Position numbers and translations under genes: made by a program. Of a stretch of DNA of 13,625 nt, positions 1-7,309 are shown in pieces. Origin of the DNA: Actinomycetes bacterium (GTDB taxonomy: Bacteria; Actinomycetota; Thermoleophilia; Solirubrobacterales; 70-9). Position 1 is the first letter of the stretch; every line of letters starts with the position of its first letter. Below the pieces are notes generated by a model. It was given only the letters and a program-made list of their open reading frames with translations, did no database searches and was not told where the DNA came from. The DNA lies in contig JAEZIQ010000145.1 in assembly GCA_023436605.1 (NCBI GenBank), forward strand, positions 1 to 13,625, in the 5' to 3' direction.

Positions 1-1214
1 GCGTAGCTCCTGACTTCGACCATCCCGCCCGGCGGCCGCGGGCGAGCGACCCAATCCTTGATCAGGTCGATGCCGAAACCGATCGCGATCCAGGAAAGGA
101 CCAGCACGATCGCCTCGGTCCAGCGCCGCCTGACCGCGAGGATGGCCGCGGTGATGAAGACCAGGGGTAGCAGCACCCAGCTTGATCCCAGGTAGGTAAT
201 GACCTTGGCGATCGTGGTGAGCCAGCCGGTCTCGATCAGCTCGGTGAAATCGAAGGCACGCAGGTCGCCCGGGGTCGGTCCGCCGTCGTCGAGCAGAATG
301 CTTGCGTAGGCGAAGAGAACGAACGATGAGACGGCGATGACCGCCAGCAGGGTGGTGACTTCGAGTCCGAAGCTGCCGCCCGGGGTGAAGCGGTCCTGCA
401 GCCAGCGCAACTCGGTCTCGTAACGCCGTCCGAGCCGCACAATCCAGGCCGTGTACCAGCGTTCGTCCATCCACTCAACCGACTTGACCCGGTTCTCGGG
501 CTCGCGGAAGTACTTCCAGGCGAGATAAGAAGCCAGAGAAACGACGATCAGAGTGCCGATCGCGAGCGCCGCAATGCCGACTATTTCCGCGGCCGCGTCA
601 ATGCTGCGGGCGAAGAAGTAGCCGGCGAGCACATGGAGCGTGATCTGGAGACCCGCCCCCAGAATCGAATATGGAACGAAGGCCCGGTACTTCATGCCGG
701 AGCTGCCGGCCACGAAGGGAGCGAGGGCCCGGACCAGCCCGATGAACCGTCCGATCAGCACCGTCTTGCCGCCGTGCTTGTCGAAGTACTCCTCCACCTG
801 GGCGTACCGGTCGCGGCTGATCCCGACCTTCGAGCCGTGTTTGAGGATGAACTCCCGACCGAGCCGATGGCCGAGGTAGAAGCTGGTCGAGTCGCCGAGA
901 AAGGCCATCACCCAGGCGACTGCGATCAACAGGAAGACATTGATCTGGCCCAGCCCGGCGACCGCACCGCCGACTAGGAGCGCGGTCTCGCCCGGGACGA
1001 TCAGGCCGACGAAGGCTCCCGTCTCCAGGAAGGCAAGGAGGCCGACCACGAGGTAGGTCCAGGCCCCGAGGAAGTTGGCGAAATCGTCGAGCAGCTGCTG
1101 CAGATCGAACTCGGGGAAGAACTTCTTGTAGAGGAAGAAGCCGACCACCACGACGACCAGCACCGCGAGGATCGCGAGTCGTTTTCCCTTCTTCGTTTCC
1201 GGAACCCTGATCAC
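1..1214 (-). CDS. DedA (VTT) - PAP2 phosphatase fusion membrane protein, C-terminus cut by window edge
   Basis: I translated the minus strand by hand from a GTG at 1214 to the window edge and found one open frame of 404 codons with no stop. Residues about 12-28 are a membrane segment. About 45-205 look like a DedA/VTT domain, with the FLETGAFVGLIVPGE segment near residue 62 and a GRFIGLVRALAPFVAG motif near 155-170. After a basic linker (about 235-280) come several hydrophobic helices. The fragment ends with KDWVARPRP near residues 386-394, which fits PAP2 phosphatase motif 1 (K-x6-RP). Motifs 2 and 3 would lie beyond the edge. DedA members include undecaprenyl-phosphate translocases, and PAP2 enzymes such as PgpB dephosphorylate undecaprenyl pyrophosphate, so lipid-carrier recycling is a reasonable inference. 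The GTG follows a GAGG that overlaps the ispE stop, and 10 bases separate the genes. Domain calls are firm; the substrate is not known. Confidence 0.85.
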   Translation of the reverse strand, partial: MIRVPETKKGKRLAILAVLVVVVVGFFLYKKFFPEFDLQQLLDDFANFLGAWTYLVVGLLAFLETGAFVGLIVPGETALLVGGAVAGLGQINVFLLIAVAWVMAFLGDSTSFYLGHRLGREFILKHGSKVGISRDRYAQVEEYFDKHGGKTVLIGRFIGLVRALAPFVAGSSGMKYRAFVPYSILGAGLQITLHVLAGYFFARSIDAAAEIVGIAALAIGTLIVVSLASYLAWKYFREPENRVKSVEWMDERWYTAWIVRLGRRYETELRWLQDRFTPGGSFGLEVTTLLAVIAVSSFVLFAYASILLDDGGPTPGDLRAFDFTELIETGWLTTIAKVITYLGSSWVLLPLVFITAAILAVRRRWTEAIVLVLSWIAIGFGIDLIKDWVARPRPPGGMVEVRSY

Positions 1215-1224
1215 GCCGGAGGCC

Positions 1225-2103
1225 TCAGGTGACGCCGCCCTGGCAGACGATCGCTTCCGGCCCGACCTCCGCTGCTGCTGCCTCGGCGGCTGCCTGGTCG
1301 GGGAAGAGACCGAACACGGTCGGTCCGGTTCCGGTCATGCCGGTGAACTCCGCTCCCGCCGACGTCAGCCGTTCCTTGGCGATACCGATCTCCGGCATCA
1401 GGGCGAGGGCGGCCGGTTCGAGGTCGTTGACCAGCAGTGCGGGATAGGCGAGTGGCGAAACCGCGTTGGTGGCGACCGCCCAGAGTCTGGCCGAGATCTC
1501 GTCGATCTCTTCCTGGCTTCGGCCCAGCTTCATCCGGTCGGCCTCGTCAAAGACCGCCCGCGTCGATAGCCCTCGCTCGAAGGGCAGCAGCACGACCCAG
1601 TGCTCTGCGGGCTGCGGCAGCGTGGTCAGCTTCTGGCCGACCCCTTCGACCAGCAGCGGCTTCGGGTTGAGCTGCGAGGGAACGTCAGCCCCGAGCAGGA
1701 TGGCCAGCCCGGCCAGGTCCTCCACCTCCCCGACCGCGAGCCTGAGGATCGCCGCCGTGTCCGCACTGCCACCGCCCAGACCGGCCTGGACCGGAATTCT
1801 TTTCTCGATCTCAACCTTGAGCAGGGGCTGCGACCACCCTTCGGATCGCATCATCCGGATCGCCTTGGTGACCAGGTTCTCGCCCGGAACGCCGGGACAG
1901 ATCACCTGGTCGACCAGCGCTTCCGGCCCGCCTTCCGAAACCGTGATGCTGTCGTGCAGGGTCAGCGGTTCGAAGATCGAGGTCAGCTCGTGAAGGCCGT
2001 CCTTGCGTCGCGGACCCAGATACAGGCAGAGGTTGAGCTTGGCCGGGGCGGCCAGCTCGAGCGGGAAGTCTAATTTGCGTTCTGTCGGGTCCGGGTCAGC
2101 CAT
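1225..2103 (-). CDS. ispE: 4-diphosphocytidyl-2-C-methyl-D-erythritol kinase
   Basis: IspE phosphorylates CDP-methylerythritol with ATP in the cytosolic non-mevalonate (MEP) pathway to isoprenoids. The 292-residue protein has GHMP-kinase features in order: APAKLNL with the likely catalytic Lys22, the phosphate-binding PVQAGLGGGSADTA at 104-117, GADVP with the likely catalytic Asp140, and the third motif MTGTGPT at 256-262. The length is normal for the family. The segment after Asp140 (QLNPKPLLVEGVGQKL) departs from the usual G-R-G-E pattern, with Gln in place of Glu. I chose the ATG at 2103 (MADPDP); a GTG two codons upstream (2109) is possible. The start overlaps the end of rsmA by 8 bases, which suggests translational coupling. 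The rsmA-ispE order is common in Actinomycetota. Confidence 0.95.
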   Translation of the reverse strand: MADPDPTERKLDFPLELAAPAKLNLCLYLGPRRKDGLHELTSIFEPLTLHDSITVSEGGPEALVDQVICPGVPGENLVTKAIRMMRSEGWSQPLLKVEIEKRIPVQAGLGGGSADTAAILRLAVGEVEDLAGLAILLGADVPSQLNPKPLLVEGVGQKLTTLPQPAEHWVVLLPFERGLSTRAVFDEADRMKLGRSQEEIDEISARLWAVATNAVSPLAYPALLVNDLEPAALALMPEIGIAKERLTSAGAEFTGMTGTGPTVFGLFPDQAAAEAAAAEVGPEAIVCQGGVT

Positions 2104-2866
2104 CAGCACCGAGGTTGATCATCCCCGAAAGCTTTGCGAACTGGCCGGGAGAAACGGCCTCCGCCCTGATGCCGGGGTCGATTCCTGCTGCTTCGAGACC
2201 CTCCCGGACAGCCTTGAGGCTGCCGGGAATCGTCATGTCGACCGAGCGTGCCATCGCCTTGCGCCGATGTGCGAAGCCCGCGCGGACCAGCCGACGGGTG
2301 GCTTCGTCTGGTCCGGGGCCGGTCCGGGTGACCTGGATGATCGCCGAATCGACCCGGGGTTGAGGCTTGAACACGGTTCGACTGACCTTGCGGACCTGTC
2401 GCACCTCACCGGTCAGCTGGATCAGGACCGAAGGTGCCCCGTAGGTCTTGTTCCCCGGTTCGGAGCGCAGCCGGTCACCGATCTCCTTCTGGACCATCAC
2501 GTTCCAGCTCTGGATCGAAGGCAGCTCGAATGCGGTTCGGAGAATCACCGGCGTGGCGACCGCGTAAGGCAGGTTCGCGACCATCGCGGTCGGCGCCGGG
2601 TCCAGCGTGGCCAAATCGAACTTCACCGCGTCGGCCCAGACCAGGTTGACCTCAGGGCGCGCGATGACCCCGGCCAGACCGGGTTCGAGCCCGCGGTCGA
2701 TCTCGATCACGTGAACGTGGCTTGCCACCTCGGCCAGCCGCTCGGTCAACACCCCCTCCCCGGCCCCGACCTCGAGCACCACGTCATCGGGCGAAAGTGC
2801 GGCGTCCCGGACGATCGCTGCGAGCAGGTTGGGGTCGGCCAGGAAGTTCTGGCCGAGCTTCACCAT
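2096..2866 (-). CDS. rsmA: 16S rRNA (adenine(1518)-N(6)/adenine(1519)-N(6))-dimethyltransferase
   Basis: RsmA (KsgA) dimethylates two adjacent adenines in the 3' terminal hairpin of 16S rRNA, using SAM, late in small-subunit assembly. The 256-residue protein starts with the family's usual GQNFLADP. It carries SAM-binding motif I EVGAGEGVLT (32-41), the acidic EID (55-57), Asp79, the catalytic NLPY (98-101) and FKPQPRVDS (166-174). The C-terminal helical part has FAHRRKAMARS. It is somewhat short for the family because little precedes GQNFL, but the ATG at 2866 fits well and overlaps the tatD stop by 7 bases. Loss of this enzyme typically gives kasugamycin resistance in bacteria (family knowledge). 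Confidence 0.96.
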   Translation of the reverse strand: MVKLGQNFLADPNLLAAIVRDAALSPDDVVLEVGAGEGVLTERLAEVASHVHVIEIDRGLEPGLAGVIARPEVNLVWADAVKFDLATLDPAPTAMVANLPYAVATPVILRTAFELPSIQSWNVMVQKEIGDRLRSEPGNKTYGAPSVLIQLTGEVRQVRKVSRTVFKPQPRVDSAIIQVTRTGPGPDEATRRLVRAGFAHRRKAMARSVDMTIPGSLKAVREGLEAAGIDPGIRAEAVSPGQFAKLSGMINLGADG

Positions 2867-3624
2867 CCGTAGACGCGGGCCGCGTTGGCTGTAACCAGCT
2901 CGTCCAGCTCGGCGTAGCTGATGCCCCGCAGCTCGGCCACCTTCTCGGCGGTCTCGACCACGAAGGCCGGCTGGTTCCGCTCGCGGCGACGGGACTGCGG
3001 AGTCAGGTACGGCGCGTCGGTCTCGACCATGATCCGGTCGGCGGGAACCTTCCGCACCGCTTCGCGCAACTCCTCGTTGGCGGGGTAAGTGATGTTGCCG
3101 GAAAAGGAGCAGTAGTAGTCCCGATCGGCCGCCCGCTCGACCCAGTCCGGAGTCGAGAAGCAGTGGAGGATCACGGTCAGGTCGGGAAACTCCTCGAGGG
3201 TCGCGAAGATCTCGGAGATCGCGTCCTCCTTGCCCTGCTGGTCACGACTGTGGATCACCAGCGGCAGGTCAAGACGAGCGGCGATGTCGGCCTGCTTGAT
3301 GAAAGCGACGCGCTGGTGGTCGGGGTCGGCCGTGTCCCGGTAGAAGTCGAGGCCGGTCTCGCCGATCGCCACCACCTTCGGGTCGGCGGCCAGTTCCTCG
3401 ATGTCTTTCGCGGCCTCGTCATCGAATCCGTCGGCGTCGTTGGGATGGCGACCCACCGCCGCAAACAGACCATCGAAAACGTTCGCGAGCGCAATCTGCT
3501 CGCGGTTCGAGGTTTCGTCGAGACCGACGGTCAGGACCTTCTCGACCCCGGCCTCGAAGGCCGCCGCCATCACCTTCTCGGGCGGATCGGGACAGCGCGA
3601 TACGTGAGAATGCGAATCGATCAA
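2860..3624 (-). CDS. tatD: TatD family metal-dependent hydrolase / DNase
   Basis: This is a TIM-barrel amidohydrolase-superfamily nuclease of the TatD type; family members are metal-dependent DNases linked to DNA repair or fragmentation. The ligand set is complete: IDSHSH (His5, His7), GETGLDF (Glu89), VIHSRD (His125), LHCFS (His154) and ETDAPYL (Asp203). I chose a TTG start at 3624, giving 254 residues, because TatD proteins normally begin one or two residues before the HxH motif. It sits four bases after the stop of the upstream small gene. An in-frame ATG at 3684 would add 20 residues of basic, unrelated sequence read from inside the neighbour, which is less likely. No good ribosome-binding site is visible, so translation may depend on coupling to the gene before it. 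Confidence 0.93.
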   Translation of the reverse strand: MIDSHSHVSRCPDPPEKVMAAAFEAGVEKVLTVGLDETSNREQIALANVFDGLFAAVGRHPNDADGFDDEAAKDIEELAADPKVVAIGETGLDFYRDTADPDHQRVAFIKQADIAARLDLPLVIHSRDQQGKEDAISEIFATLEEFPDLTVILHCFSTPDWVERAADRDYYCSFSGNITYPANEELREAVRKVPADRIMVETDAPYLTPQSRRRERNQPAFVVETAEKVAELRGISYAELDELVTANAARVYGW

Positions 3625-3628
3625 GGCG

Positions 3629-4054
3629 TTACCGGCGGAAGCGGAAGACCTTCTGCTTGACCACTTTGCTGCCGTTCGAGACATCGGTCGCGGTGACCTT
3701 GACCGAAAAACGTGCGCGGGGATAGGTCAGCTTCAGGTATTTGATCGCGGGACGGTTGAGAATCATCGAAGGCGACTTGGGCGTGAAGGCCTTGAGTCCA
3801 CCCTTCAGCCTTGCCTTCAGGACGTCTCCCGGCACCACGAGCTTGAGATCGACGACCACGGAACAGTTCTTGGTGCAGCGGACCCCGACGGCCAGCTTCC
3901 GCTTGACCTGGATCCTCTGTTTGCCGTCGACCGTGAAGATCGCGACGTTCAGCTTGGGTTCGTCTGCGGCCAAAGAGCCGGACGGGCCCGCCATCAGGCC
4001 CGCCCCCAGCGCGACGACGAGAATGCCTGCGACTGCCGACCTGAATTTCTTCAT
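3629..4054 (-). CDS. small secreted protein of unknown function
   Basis: The protein has 141 residues. It starts with a clear signal peptide: MKKFR, a hydrophobic core to about residue 22, and a likely cleavage after SLAA near residue 30. The mature part is about 110 residues, rich in Lys, Arg and Val, with alternating hydrophobic residues that suggest a single beta-sandwich domain. Cys60 and Cys64 could form a small disulfide loop. It ends in the basic stretch KQKVFRFRR. I do not recognise a named family. The ending, with alternating KYLKL, an ARFSVKVTATD strand and a basic last strand, resembles the end of the large secreted protein at 9739-12555. The gene lies 9 bases after metG and 4 bases before tatD, so it is almost certainly co-transcribed with housekeeping genes. 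No function is assigned. Confidence 0.8.
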   Translation of the reverse strand: MKKFRSAVAGILVVALGAGLMAGPSGSLAADEPKLNVAIFTVDGKQRIQVKRKLAVGVRCTKNCSVVVDLKLVVPGDVLKARLKGGLKAFTPKSPSMILNRPAIKYLKLTYPRARFSVKVTATDVSNGSKVVKQKVFRFRR

Positions 4055-4063
4055 GTTCCGATT

Positions 4064-5563
4064 CTATTCCGGGAGCTTGGGGAAAAGTGGTTCTGTCTTC
4101 TCCACCCGGTTACCCCCGGGACGGCTGCCATAAGCGGCGAGACCCAATTCCTCCTGCCCGAGCGCGGCCAGCAGCTTTCCGGTTGAAGTCGGCAGGTACG
4201 GGTGAAGCAGCAGGGTCACCACCCTCAGCCCCTCGGTCAGGCTGTAGAGAACCTGGTCGAGCCGCTTTGCGTCGGCCTCTTCCTTGGCCAGCACCCAGGG
4301 CTGTGATTCTTCGACGTAACGGTTCAGCCTGCGGACCAGGACCCAGATCTCCTCCAGCGCCTGGCTGAGCTGGGCCTCATCGAGCAGGGCCGAAACCCGG
4401 TCGGTGAGATTCTCGAAGTCGGCCGAAAGAAGCGAGTCCGGTTCGGCCTCGGGTACGACGCCGTCGCGGTAGCGGGTCACCATCGCCAGCGTCCGCGATG
4501 CGAGGTTGCCGAAGTCGTTGGCGAGCTCGGTTTCGTACCGGGTCTCGAAGCCCTCGGTCGAGATCGAACCGTCCTGGCCGAAGCTGACCTCGCGGAAGCA
4601 GTAGAACCGCAGCGCGTCGGCCCCGAACTTGTCGATTACCTCGAAGGGGTCGAGCACGTTTCCGAGTGACTTCGACATCTTCTTGTCACCCATCAGCAGG
4701 AAGCCGTGAATGAAGATCCGCCGGGGAACGTCGATCCCCGCGGCCATCAGGAAGGCCGGCCAGTAGACCGTGTGGAACTTGAGGATGTCCTTGGCGATCA
4801 CATGCCAGGAGGCCGGCCAGTAGCGGTCGGTCAGGTCCTCGCCATCCCGGGCGTAGCCGAGGGCGGTGTAGTAATTGAGCAGGGCGTCGAACCAGACGTA
4901 CATGACCTGATCCGGATCCCAGCTCAGCGGGATGCCCCAGGAAAGTTGGGAGCGGGAGAGCGAAACGTCTTTGAGTCCGCCCCGGATGAAAGAGAGCGCT
5001 TCGTTCCGGCGGAAATCGGGCTGGATCATGCCCGGGTTTTCTTCGTAGAGCCGTTCGAGCTCGTCCTGAAAGGCGGAGAGTTTGAAGAACCAGTTCTGCT
5101 CCTGCTCGCGGTCGAGCGGGATCTCATGGATCAGGCAGGTGTCGCCGGGGCCGATCTCGTTCTCGCCCTTGAAATCGGCGCAGCGCGGGCAGTACCAGCC
5201 CTCGTAGGTCCCCTCGTAGACGTAACCGTTGTCCTTGACCTGCTCGACCACCGCCTGGACCCGCTCGATGTGGCCCTGGTCGGTGGTGCGGATGAAGAAG
5301 TCGTTGGGCGCGTTCACCTTCGCGACCATGTCGCGGAAGCTCGCAGCGCTGCGGTCGACAAGTTCCTGCGGCGTGATGCCCTGCTTTTCGGCGGCCTGGG
5401 CGATCGGTTCACCGTGCTCGTCGGTTCCGGTCAGAAAGAAGACGTCTTCGCCGCGCTGGCGCTGATGCCGCGCGAGGATGTCGGCGGCCATGGTCGAGTA
5501 GGCGTGGCCGAGATGCGGCTCGCCGTTTCCATAGTAGATCGGGGTGGTTACGTAGAAGCTCAA
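4064..5563 (-). CDS. metG: methionyl-tRNA synthetase (short, Thermus-like zinc knuckle)
   Basis: MetRS is a class I synthetase that charges tRNA-Met in the cytosol. The 499-residue protein has TTPIYYGNGEPHLGH with the HIGH-type motif HLGH at 17-20, the TGTDEHG segment (45-51), a single zinc knuckle with Cys125, Cys128, Cys143 and His146, and KMSKS at 295-299, followed by the helical anticodon-binding domain. The C-x2-C...C-x2-H knuckle resembles the Thermus enzyme rather than the E. coli type with two knuckles. There is no C-terminal tRNA-binding (Trbp111-like) domain. The start is a TTG at 5563: the only nearby ATG (5577) hits a stop after five codons in another frame. The ATP-grasp gene stops 22 bases upstream. 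Confidence 0.96.
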   Translation of the reverse strand: MSFYVTTPIYYGNGEPHLGHAYSTMAADILARHQRQRGEDVFFLTGTDEHGEPIAQAAEKQGITPQELVDRSAASFRDMVAKVNAPNDFFIRTTDQGHIERVQAVVEQVKDNGYVYEGTYEGWYCPRCADFKGENEIGPGDTCLIHEIPLDREQEQNWFFKLSAFQDELERLYEENPGMIQPDFRRNEALSFIRGGLKDVSLSRSQLSWGIPLSWDPDQVMYVWFDALLNYYTALGYARDGEDLTDRYWPASWHVIAKDILKFHTVYWPAFLMAAGIDVPRRIFIHGFLLMGDKKMSKSLGNVLDPFEVIDKFGADALRFYCFREVSFGQDGSISTEGFETRYETELANDFGNLASRTLAMVTRYRDGVVPEAEPDSLLSADFENLTDRVSALLDEAQLSQALEEIWVLVRRLNRYVEESQPWVLAKEEADAKRLDQVLYSLTEGLRVVTLLLHPYLPTSTGKLLAALGQEELGLAAYGSRPGGNRVEKTEPLFPKLPE

Positions 5564-5585
5564 GGTCCGTCCAGCATATGGGCGC

Positions 5586-6485
5586 TCAGGCCAGTGCCGC
5601 CTCGACCGCGTCGGCGAAAAGCTCCGGTCCCGGAACCTCGAGGCCGGTGGTCAGTTCGAGGTAGAGACTGGGCTCGGTCGCTTCGACTTCCATCAGCACC
5701 GCCTCGCCGGTCGGCGAGGAAACCATGTCGATCCGGGCGTAAAGCGGCATGCTCCCGAATCTTCGGGCCAGCCAGGCGACGGTCTTCGCCCCCAGTTCGA
5801 TCTCGTTCTCGGTCGCCTCGGTGAGCGTCATCAGGTCCTCGTCGAACATCCTTTCGGCCACCGTCGTGCCCGGCTTGACCGGGGCGACCCCGGACTCCGG
5901 GAGGAAGGGCTTCTTCCTAAGGGCGTAGGCGAAGCGGCCGCCGAAGAAGATCACCGCCGTTTCCCCACGCTCGTCGATCCAGGGAATGTAGGGCTGGATC
6001 ATCCCGATTTCGTCCTGGTCGCCGAGCTTCTCGAGCAGGGCGACCCCCGCTTCGCGACTGTCGTCGTCGAAAACCCCGGTGTCGCGGGCACCGGCCCCGG
6101 AAACCGGCTTGATCACGACCCGGCCGCCGAAGTCGGGGACCGGGCCACCGGGGGCGACCAGGGCCGTGGGCGGCACCGGCAGGCCGGCTCCGTCGAGTTC
6201 GGCCAGGTAGCGCTTGTCGGTGTTCCAGCTGATCAGCGCCGGCACGTTGCGAAGTTTCTGCGGACCGATCTTTTCGGTCCAGGCGAGGAACTCCCCGAGC
6301 CTTTCCCCGTAGTCCCAGGTCGAGCGGATCACGACCAGGTCGAAGGAGTCCCAATCGGCCGATTGCTCGTCCCAGGCGAGAAACTCGACTTCGGTTCCGC
6401 GGCCGGACAGGACGTCAGCGGACAGCTGGTCGTCCTCCCAGCCTTCCATCCGCGGCTCGCAGGTGGCGTAGGCGACCCGGCTCAA
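5586..6485 (-). CDS. ATP-grasp ligase, RimK/DcsG-like, substrate unknown
   Basis: This is a 299-residue protein of the glutathione-synthetase-like ATP-grasp fold. These enzymes use ATP to join a carboxylate to an amine or thiol through an acyl-phosphate. Visible features are the N-terminal AYATCEP, VVIRSTWDYG (51-60), SWNTDKRYL (86-94), VVIKPVSGAGA with likely ATP-binding Lys126 (123-133), MIQPYIPWI (162-170), GETAVIFFGG (174-183), and the C-terminal metal-binding region YARIDMV ... VLMEVEATEPSLYL (249-275). It most resembles the small stand-alone RimK/cycloserine-synthetase (DcsG)-like group, in which most members have no known substrate. I place the start at TTG 6485, whose TTGA overlaps the rsmI stop. 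The frame stays open further upstream, but that part only reads rsmI in another frame. The placement between rsmI and metG gives no hint of a substrate. Confidence 0.85.
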   Translation of the reverse strand: MSRVAYATCEPRMEGWEDDQLSADVLSGRGTEVEFLAWDEQSADWDSFDLVVIRSTWDYGERLGEFLAWTEKIGPQKLRNVPALISWNTDKRYLAELDGAGLPVPPTALVAPGGPVPDFGGRVVIKPVSGAGARDTGVFDDDSREAGVALLEKLGDQDEIGMIQPYIPWIDERGETAVIFFGGRFAYALRKKPFLPESGVAPVKPGTTVAERMFDEDLMTLTEATENEIELGAKTVAWLARRFGSMPLYARIDMVSSPTGEAVLMEVEATEPSLYLELTTGLEVPGPELFADAVEAALA

Positions 6486-7309
6486 CGACGGGGTTCCCGG
6501 CCGGTCAGCGCCTTGTAAAGGTCGTTGGCCCGGGTTCCGGTCAGCGAGGCGACCACGGTGGCAGCGGCCCTGGGCCTCGCGCCCGACTTGACCAGCCGCT
6601 TCAGCGCTTCGACCGCGAACGCGATGTCCTGCCCGTGCTCGGCCGCCGCTGCCGGAGCGATGACCAGGACGATCTCGCCCTTGACCTCTCCCTTGAAGCG
6701 GAGCGCAAGCTCGGTCAGGGTGCCGCGACTGACCTCTTCGTGGAGCTTGGTCATCTCCCGGCAGACCGCCGCCTGGCGGTCCGGTGCGAGTTGCGCGAGC
6801 GCGGCAAGTGAGTTGCCGATCCGGCGGGGAGACTCGAAGGCGATCACGGTCTCGGCCGAATTCAGGACCCGTTCCATCTCCCCCGCTCGCTTCGGCAGGA
6901 AGCCCTCGAAGCGCCAACGGTCGGTCGGCAGACCGGATGCGACCAGCGCAACCGGTATCACCGAGGGGCCGGGCAGCACCTCGACTTCGATCCCGCGGTC
7001 GATGCAGGCCCGGACCAGCCGGTAGCCGGGATCCGAGATGGCCGGCATTCCGGCGTCCGACACCAGAGCGATCCTGTCGCCCCGCTCCATCCGCTTGACC
7101 AGCTCGACCGCCCGGGACGCCTCGTTGCCCTCGTGATTGGAGACCAGCCGAGGTTTGGGCCGGATCTCCAGCTTTTCGAGCAGACGACCGGTGCGCCGGG
7201 TGTCTTCGCAGGCCACGTAATCGGCCATCACCAGGGCTTCGCGGACCCGCTTGCTTACGTCATCCATGTTGCCGATCGGGGTCGGGCAAACAGTTAGCTT
7301 TCCGGGCAT
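6482..7309 (-). CDS. rsmI: 16S rRNA (cytidine(1402)-2'-O)-methyltransferase
   Basis: RsmI methylates the ribose of C1402 in the decoding centre of 16S rRNA using SAM. The 275-residue protein shows the tetrapyrrole-methylase fold pattern: PTPIGN (9-14), ACEDTRRTG (33-41), VSDAGMPAISDPG (83-95), VLPGPS (111-116), FEGFLPKR (134-141), ESPRR (159-163) and REMTKLHEE (184-192). A C-terminal helical region follows, with the ending ALTGREPRR. The length is normal. The ATG at 7309 shares one base with the stop of the ROK kinase (TGATG), and its own stop overlaps the TTG of the ATP-grasp gene, so the three genes look translationally coupled. rsmI near metG is typical for Actinomycetota. Confidence 0.96.
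   Translation of the reverse strand: MPGKLTVCPTPIGNMDDVSKRVREALVMADYVACEDTRRTGRLLEKLEIRPKPRLVSNHEGNEASRAVELVKRMERGDRIALVSDAGMPAISDPGYRLVRACIDRGIEVEVLPGPSVIPVALVASGLPTDRWRFEGFLPKRAGEMERVLNSAETVIAFESPRRIGNSLAALAQLAPDRQAAVCREMTKLHEEVSRGTLTELALRFKGEVKGEIVLVIAPAAAAEHGQDIAFAVEALKRLVKSGARPRAAATVVASLTGTRANDLYKALTGREPRR

Noticed and set aside
2003..3660. Two plus-strand open frames of about 290 and 310 codons opposite ispE, rsmA and tatD
   Set aside because: They are antisense shadows of three firmly identified genes and show no motifs.
3625..3684. Longer tatD start at ATG 3684
   Set aside because: The added residues come from overlap with the upstream secreted gene and do not look like TatD; family members start just before the HxH motif.
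4706..5824. 372-codon plus-strand open frame opposite metG and the ATP-grasp gene
   Set aside because: It lies antisense to clear genes, its composition reflects their codon bias, and it has no family match that I can see.
6486..6917. Upstream in-frame extension of the ATP-grasp gene to 443 residues
   Set aside because: The extra residues are rsmI read in another frame and are Arg/Gly-rich; the conserved protein starts at SRVAYATCEP after TTG 6485.
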